Positions 21,258 to 24,608 of a stretch of DNA of 24,608 nucleotides are shown piece by piece (the stretch's first letter is position 1; the number at the start of each line of letters is the position of its first letter). The position numbers and the translations under genes are program-made. Below the pieces are notes generated by a model. The model did no database searches and had not been told where the DNA came from. It saw nothing but the letters and a program-made list of their open reading frames with translations. Origin of the DNA: a virus. Location of the stretch: the IMG/VR virus record IMGVR_UViG_3300020430_000087, positions 1-24,608 of that record; one strand, given 5' to 3'.

Positions 21258-22301
21258 TCAACCTTCGGAAACCAGAACCTTGCTACGCAGGGCATCAGGG
21301 CCTGCTTGGCTCAGGATCTGCCAAGCGGCAGAAGGGTTGCGCTCGCTGATCTGTGCAAAGTTGGCCCAGAAATCATCAGAGCCAGCAGAGGACTGAGTGC
21401 CCGGGGTGGGGATGTCCATCTGAGGACGCTCGTACTGAGGAGCGGCCTGCTGTTGAGGCTGGAAGCGAGTGTCGTTAGCTGCAACTTCGGCAGCCAGGCG
21501 ATCCTCTGCAGTCTCTACGGGGTAGGGACCTTCAGGACCAAAGAAGTCGTTGACGTACTCAGAGAGCAGGTCGGGGTTGGTCATCATCGTGTGATAAGCC
21601 GCATTGTCTTCTGCAGCTGCGGTGATGACACCCTTGGCTGCCTCCATGTTGGAGACAAGCTCTTCGACCTTGGCGATTTGCTCAGCGGTCTGCTCAGCTT
21701 GCTGGATCAACGCATCCTCGACCGTGCAGGCGTACCTGTTAAGTAGAGCTGGCGCCTCGGCTCCGAAGTGGTTCAGAACTTCAAGACTTTCTGCGCTGAC
21801 GTTTGCGAGATACTCGTCGCTCGCGAGATTGCTTTGTTGACTCTCGACGCTGCTCGAGATCGGAGCCTGTGTCTGTGTCGCCTGGGAATAGGCCGATGTT
21901 TGTTGGGGCAGAAAGGTCTGGAGCCCCGAAGTTGAAGGCGCGCTGCTGTAGCTCGTTTGAGAGGGGGAGGCTACCGGCTGCTGCTGATACTGCGTTGGTG
22001 CTGCCGGAGCCTGTTGGGTCGTCCCGTAGGAGGGCACCTGGGCTTGGGAGCTCTGCTGCGCGCTCAGGCTGGCGGACAGACGGTTGAATGCCTCCTGCCA
22101 TGGGTTGATCTGGGGTTCCGCCTGCGGTTGGTAAGCCTGCGGAGCCTGTTCCACCGGTTGTTGCACCGAAGGAGTCGGGCTCGAAACTTGGGCGGTCTGG
22201 GCCGGTGCTGATTGGTAAGCCTGCGTCGGCGCGGGCGCGCTCGATGGAATTGAGGGCTGCGGGGTCACCGCTGCCTGTGGAGTCTGAATACTGTCCTGCA
22301 T
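21258..22301 (-). CDS. Probable capsid scaffolding protein
   Basis: A 347-residue protein between portal and capsid genes, the usual place of a scaffold. Residues 1-150 are disordered, rich in Pro, Gln, Ser, Ala and Thr (TPSVQQPVEQAPQAYQPQAE). Residues about 155-260 are helical and acidic (ANVSAESLEVLNHFGAEAPA; EQIAKVEELVSNMEAAKG; AYHTMMTNPDLLSEYVNDFF). The C-terminus has FWANFAQISERNPSAAWQIL and ends LRSKVLVSEG. A low-complexity N-terminus plus an acidic coiled-coil body resembles phage scaffolds. ATG 22301 lies inside the portal gene, in the +1 frame, with only a weak ribosome-binding site, and 521 bases are double-coded. A terminator follows. Function inferred from place and composition. 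Confidence 0.8.
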   Translation of the reverse strand: MQDSIQTPQAAVTPQPSIPSSAPAPTQAYQSAPAQTAQVSSPTPSVQQPVEQAPQAYQPQAEPQINPWQEAFNRLSASLSAQQSSQAQVPSYGTTQQAPAAPTQYQQQPVASPSQTSYSSAPSTSGLQTFLPQQTSAYSQATQTQAPISSSVESQQSNLASDEYLANVSAESLEVLNHFGAEAPALLNRYACTVEDALIQQAEQTAEQIAKVEELVSNMEAAKGVITAAAEDNAAYHTMMTNPDLLSEYVNDFFGPEGPYPVETAEDRLAAEVAANDTRFQPQQQAAPQYERPQMDIPTPGTQSSAGSDDFWANFAQISERNPSAAWQILSQAGPDALRSKVLVSEG

Positions 22302-24036
22302 AAGTCAATTCACGTTTCAGGAAATCAAGGGCTCGGTAGACATATGGAGTCAAATCGAGCTTCGGATCAGCAAGCAGCGGTAAGTCAGGTGCTTGCGGAT
22401 GCGGAACCTGCCGCATGTTTTCAATGAGCGACAGGAATGAGCCAATACTTTGTTGAGTGGCTTGGGCCATTCGGAATGGATAGCCACTTAACATTGCGCT
22501 TCTCTCTTCATCGGTTTTATCCGGGAAGAGATACCTCAGGGCTTCGATGGAGTTGACTCCAAGCTCTTGGAGGTTTCTAACAACAATGCTTGAGTTCAGT
22601 ATATCTTCTGTGCCGTCTTCGAACACAGGACCTTTCCATCTCCATTCAACCTTGCGGTTGCCATCTGGAATTAATCCAACAACACCTAAAGGCAAAGTTT
22701 CAGCCTGAACAGCATTTCGAATCTCGGCGTCCAGAGCCTGATTGAACTCATTCTCGACTTGAGCAAACCCTTCTACAACTTGAGCGAAATCTTCGTCCGA
22801 TGCGAAGTCCTCGCGCATTGGAGGCATCGGCTTCTCAAGCTGGATTGCAGCAGCAAATGAATCCCGGAAGATCTTCTCCTCGTGGAAGATGATCAGCGAG
22901 AACAGCTTGCACAATCCATAAGTCAGCAAGCCACGGCAACGACGTGAAGCAGTCGTTGCAGCACGGCCATACAGGGACTTGATTTCATAGGCCGTTGCAC
23001 CAGAACTGATGCCGAGTTCGTCCACGCCGCCCAGGGCTGTCCGCAGCTCCTCGCGGTACTGACGCTGGTACAGGTTCTGGTCACCGGAAACAGCATCCGG
23101 CGTCAAGAACATTGCCCGATCGGTGGGCTCAATGTTCGCAATGATCTTGGGCAGTCTTCCGCCAGCTGTAGAGCCACTACCCGTGGGCTGCGAGACCCGA
23201 GTAGAAGGCCGGTTTGCCGAATAAAAACCTGCCTGGGAGCTGATCGTCGGGCGCATCCCCTCGGAATCACCCGATTCGATCAGGTCATGCTTCGGACGAC
23301 TCGACACCAAGGTCGGGTTGCCAAAGAAATGGATGTTGGTCCGAATGTTTTTGACCAGGTCGTCATGCACAACGATGTGGTCTGCGAGCCAGTCAAAGTC
23401 GCCTGTTGCGTCCATGCCGGTGGATCGCATCGTGGAGTAAGCCTCCACAGCAGGGATGAAGCCCAGCGAGTTAGTCAGCGTGCGGGTCTGACCAGGCCTG
23501 TAGTTCAGGACATTGGCATTTGAGTCGAAGCTGGGCTTCTCGCTGTTGATCGTCTCTTTGATCTCGTCCCGCTTCACCGACAGCTTTACGTAGCGCATGC
23601 TGCCGTCGTCGTTGCCCGGCATGGTCAAGGGGCCAAGACCTGAGCGGACGTTGAACGAATAGATCAACTCGATCTCTTCAAGCTCGCCCTGGGCGTCGTA
23701 GTAAGCCCGGTAGTTGTCCTTGCTGAACCACATCAGCCGGTAGGTGTCGTTCACCGGCCGGAAGTAGAACAGACCCTTTCCATCAATAAGGAAGTCATCA
23801 ATGATGCCTTCCATCCGCATATCAATTTCGTTCTCCTCCACTAACTGGGAGATGAACTGTTTGCGGAATCCAAACGTATCTTGCGCTGGGTAAAACTCCA
23901 GTCCCTGGCGCAGCATGAACAGCCGCATTTGAGCCAAGTGACTGTTCACGATCATCGTGTCAGTCCCACTCGCGCCGTCACGCTTTCGCGCAGCTTCGAG
24001 AATGCGGCGGAAGCGCTCGGATTTAGGCTGTGTCAT
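21781..24036 (-). CDS. Portal protein with an overprinted C-terminal tail
   Basis: A 751-residue protein next to the terminase (9-nt gap). The portal forms the twelve-part ring through which DNA is packaged. Support: size and place; FFGNPTLVSSRP in the wing/stem region; YREELRTALGGVDELGISSG followed by ATAYEIKSLYGRAATTASRR and a long helix (LLTYGLCKLFSLIIFHEEKI), the order seen in phage portals; and VEWRWKGPVFEDGTEDILNS near the clip. The typical portal body ends near residue 580 (LDFLKRELTYAGQY). Beyond it the frame continues for about 170 residues of Gly/Ser/Pro/Thr-rich, probably disordered sequence, ending in a basic tail (RRVSRKRQRRKS). This part overlaps the scaffold gene in another frame. 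No Shine-Dalgarno is visible before ATG 24036. Confidence 0.88.
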   Translation of the reverse strand: MTQPKSERFRRILEAARKRDGASGTDTMIVNSHLAQMRLFMLRQGLEFYPAQDTFGFRKQFISQLVEENEIDMRMEGIIDDFLIDGKGLFYFRPVNDTYRLMWFSKDNYRAYYDAQGELEEIELIYSFNVRSGLGPLTMPGNDDGSMRYVKLSVKRDEIKETINSEKPSFDSNANVLNYRPGQTRTLTNSLGFIPAVEAYSTMRSTGMDATGDFDWLADHIVVHDDLVKNIRTNIHFFGNPTLVSSRPKHDLIESGDSEGMRPTISSQAGFYSANRPSTRVSQPTGSGSTAGGRLPKIIANIEPTDRAMFLTPDAVSGDQNLYQRQYREELRTALGGVDELGISSGATAYEIKSLYGRAATTASRRCRGLLTYGLCKLFSLIIFHEEKIFRDSFAAAIQLEKPMPPMREDFASDEDFAQVVEGFAQVENEFNQALDAEIRNAVQAETLPLGVVGLIPDGNRKVEWRWKGPVFEDGTEDILNSSIVVRNLQELGVNSIEALRYLFPDKTDEERSAMLSGYPFRMAQATQQSIGSFLSLIENMRQVPHPQAPDLPLLADPKLDLTPYVYRALDFLKRELTYAGQYSDSTGSGDPAALNSIERARADAGLPISTGPDRPSFEPDSFGATTGGTGSAGLPTAGGTPDQPMAGGIQPSVRQPERAAELPSPGALLRDDPTGSGSTNAVSAAAGSLPLSNELQQRAFNFGAPDLSAPTNIGLFPGDTDTGSDLEQRRESTKQSRERRVSRKRQRRKS

Positions 24037-24045
24037 ACGTTTATG

Positions 24046-24608
24046 TTAATCCCATGAAATTTGTGCGCCCCCACGGCGCATCAATCCCTGAACAACAATA
24101 TTCAGCGAATCGGCACAATCATCGTGAGGTGAATGCCCGAAGTTGACCACTTCATCAATCATGCAACGGAAGTCGCGGTACTTGTTGAAGATGATCTTCT
24201 TGCCTTGGAACAATCCGATAATTCCACGAAGTCGAGCAAGCTTGTCTCCGCGAAATCCTTTAACTGGACTGATACTTAGATTGTAGAGCTGCCACTCATT
24301 GAACAGAACTCGCTTCAAATCACCCTCGAAGCTCTTCTGATACGCCACAACTTCTGGCCAAATCACGACAGGTGAATCCGTCATGAAGTACTGGCCTTCG
24401 TCATTTACAGCGAGCAAGTTCCATTCGTGGAGCAGCTCGCACAAGGCCTCGACCTTCTCGATGTTGCCCATCGAGCGCATGCGCCTGTAGTCAATGATGT
24501 AGACCTTGTCGCCTACACGGCCCGCAAGCGTAAACACCGTCCAGTCGTTCCGCTCGCTCATGCCAGCAGACAAGTCGATGCCAACGCCGATCATGTCGTA
24601 GGTGTCAG
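24046..24608 (-). CDS. terL: Terminase large subunit, C-terminal nuclease domain (partial)
   Basis: The frame runs in from the right edge (the codons before the internal Met read DTYD) and stops at TAA 24046-24048, giving about 187 visible residues. The start is DTYDMIGVGIDLSAG, the first acidic strand of the RNase H-like nuclease, with SERNDWTVFTLAGR. Then follow VYIIDYRRMR, FRGDKLARLRGIIGLFQGKK, IIFNKYRDFRCMIDEV and the closing HSPHDDCADSLN acidic cluster, all in the usual order. This domain cuts the concatemer during headful or site-specific packaging. The ATPase part lies outside the window. It is followed directly by portal, the standard gene order. Confidence 0.9.
   Translation of the reverse strand, partial: DTYDMIGVGIDLSAGMSERNDWTVFTLAGRVGDKVYIIDYRRMRSMGNIEKVEALCELLHEWNLLAVNDEGQYFMTDSPVVIWPEVVAYQKSFEGDLKRVLFNEWQLYNLSISPVKGFRGDKLARLRGIIGLFQGKKIIFNKYRDFRCMIDEVVNFGHSPHDDCADSLNIVVQGLMRRGGAQISWD

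Noticed and set aside
1-24608. tRNA genes, CRISPR arrays, insertion sequences, integrase or attachment sites
   Set aside because: No cloverleaf, regular spaced repeats, transposase or recombinase coding sequence was found on reading both strands; the direct repeats seen belong to the adhesin modules.

Overview
The window is a compact structural and lysis region of a double-stranded DNA tailed phage. It is almost certainly a cyanophage of the marine Synechococcus/Prochlorococcus type. Three lines support this: a 54-residue protein ending in the C-terminal motif of CP12, the cyanobacterial Calvin-cycle regulator; several small proteins whose sequence character I recognise from marine cyanophages (the exported set at the left end, a 39-residue basic peptide at 19012-19131 and a 106-residue protein at 19157-19477); and a large adhesin built of LamG, SPRY and glycine-rich modules. 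The head genes are not T4-like: the capsid protein resembles the N4-gp56 coat family. No tail sheath, tail tube or tape-measure gene was recognised, so the tail type cannot be decided from this window. Family names come from memory of motifs, not from a database search.

Right to left on the minus strand, the head module reads: the C-terminal nuclease domain of the large terminase (cut by the window edge), portal, a Pro/Gln-rich probable scaffold, two small helical proteins and a two-domain endolysin. After an interruption it continues with the major capsid protein, a probable decoration protein and a helix-hairpin-helix protein. A run of virion proteins follows, then a fibre cassette ending in a 1632-residue adhesin. 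Most junctions are 1-4 nt overlaps or gaps of a few bases, so this is a translationally coupled operon. Two strong intrinsic terminators cut it, one after the scaffold gene and one after the capsid/decoration pair. Each lies within a few bases of the next start codon.

Between the capsid gene and the endolysin sits a plus-strand island (16226-19477). It holds two overlapping LAGLIDADG homing-endonuclease-like genes, a 159-base gap able to form several hairpins, the CP12-like gene, two virion-type proteins (a PPC-like beta-sandwich protein and a Gp80-like tail protein) and two small cyanophage proteins. It meets the endolysin gene tail to tail at a perfect palindrome that holds both stop codons.

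At the left end, plus-strand genes for small exported proteins converge on a minus-strand pair: a small membrane protein and a Pro-rich protein with a hydrophobic segment and a basic tail. The second complete exported gene has no good start codon beside its signal peptide and overlaps the gene before it.

The most notable items are the 521-base double-coded overlap of portal and scaffold, the CP12-like mini-protein, the tandem homing-endonuclease pair beside the capsid gene, and the terminators fused to translation starts. No tRNA, CRISPR array, IS element, integrase or reverse transcriptase was seen. There is no gene-free stretch above 300 bases.
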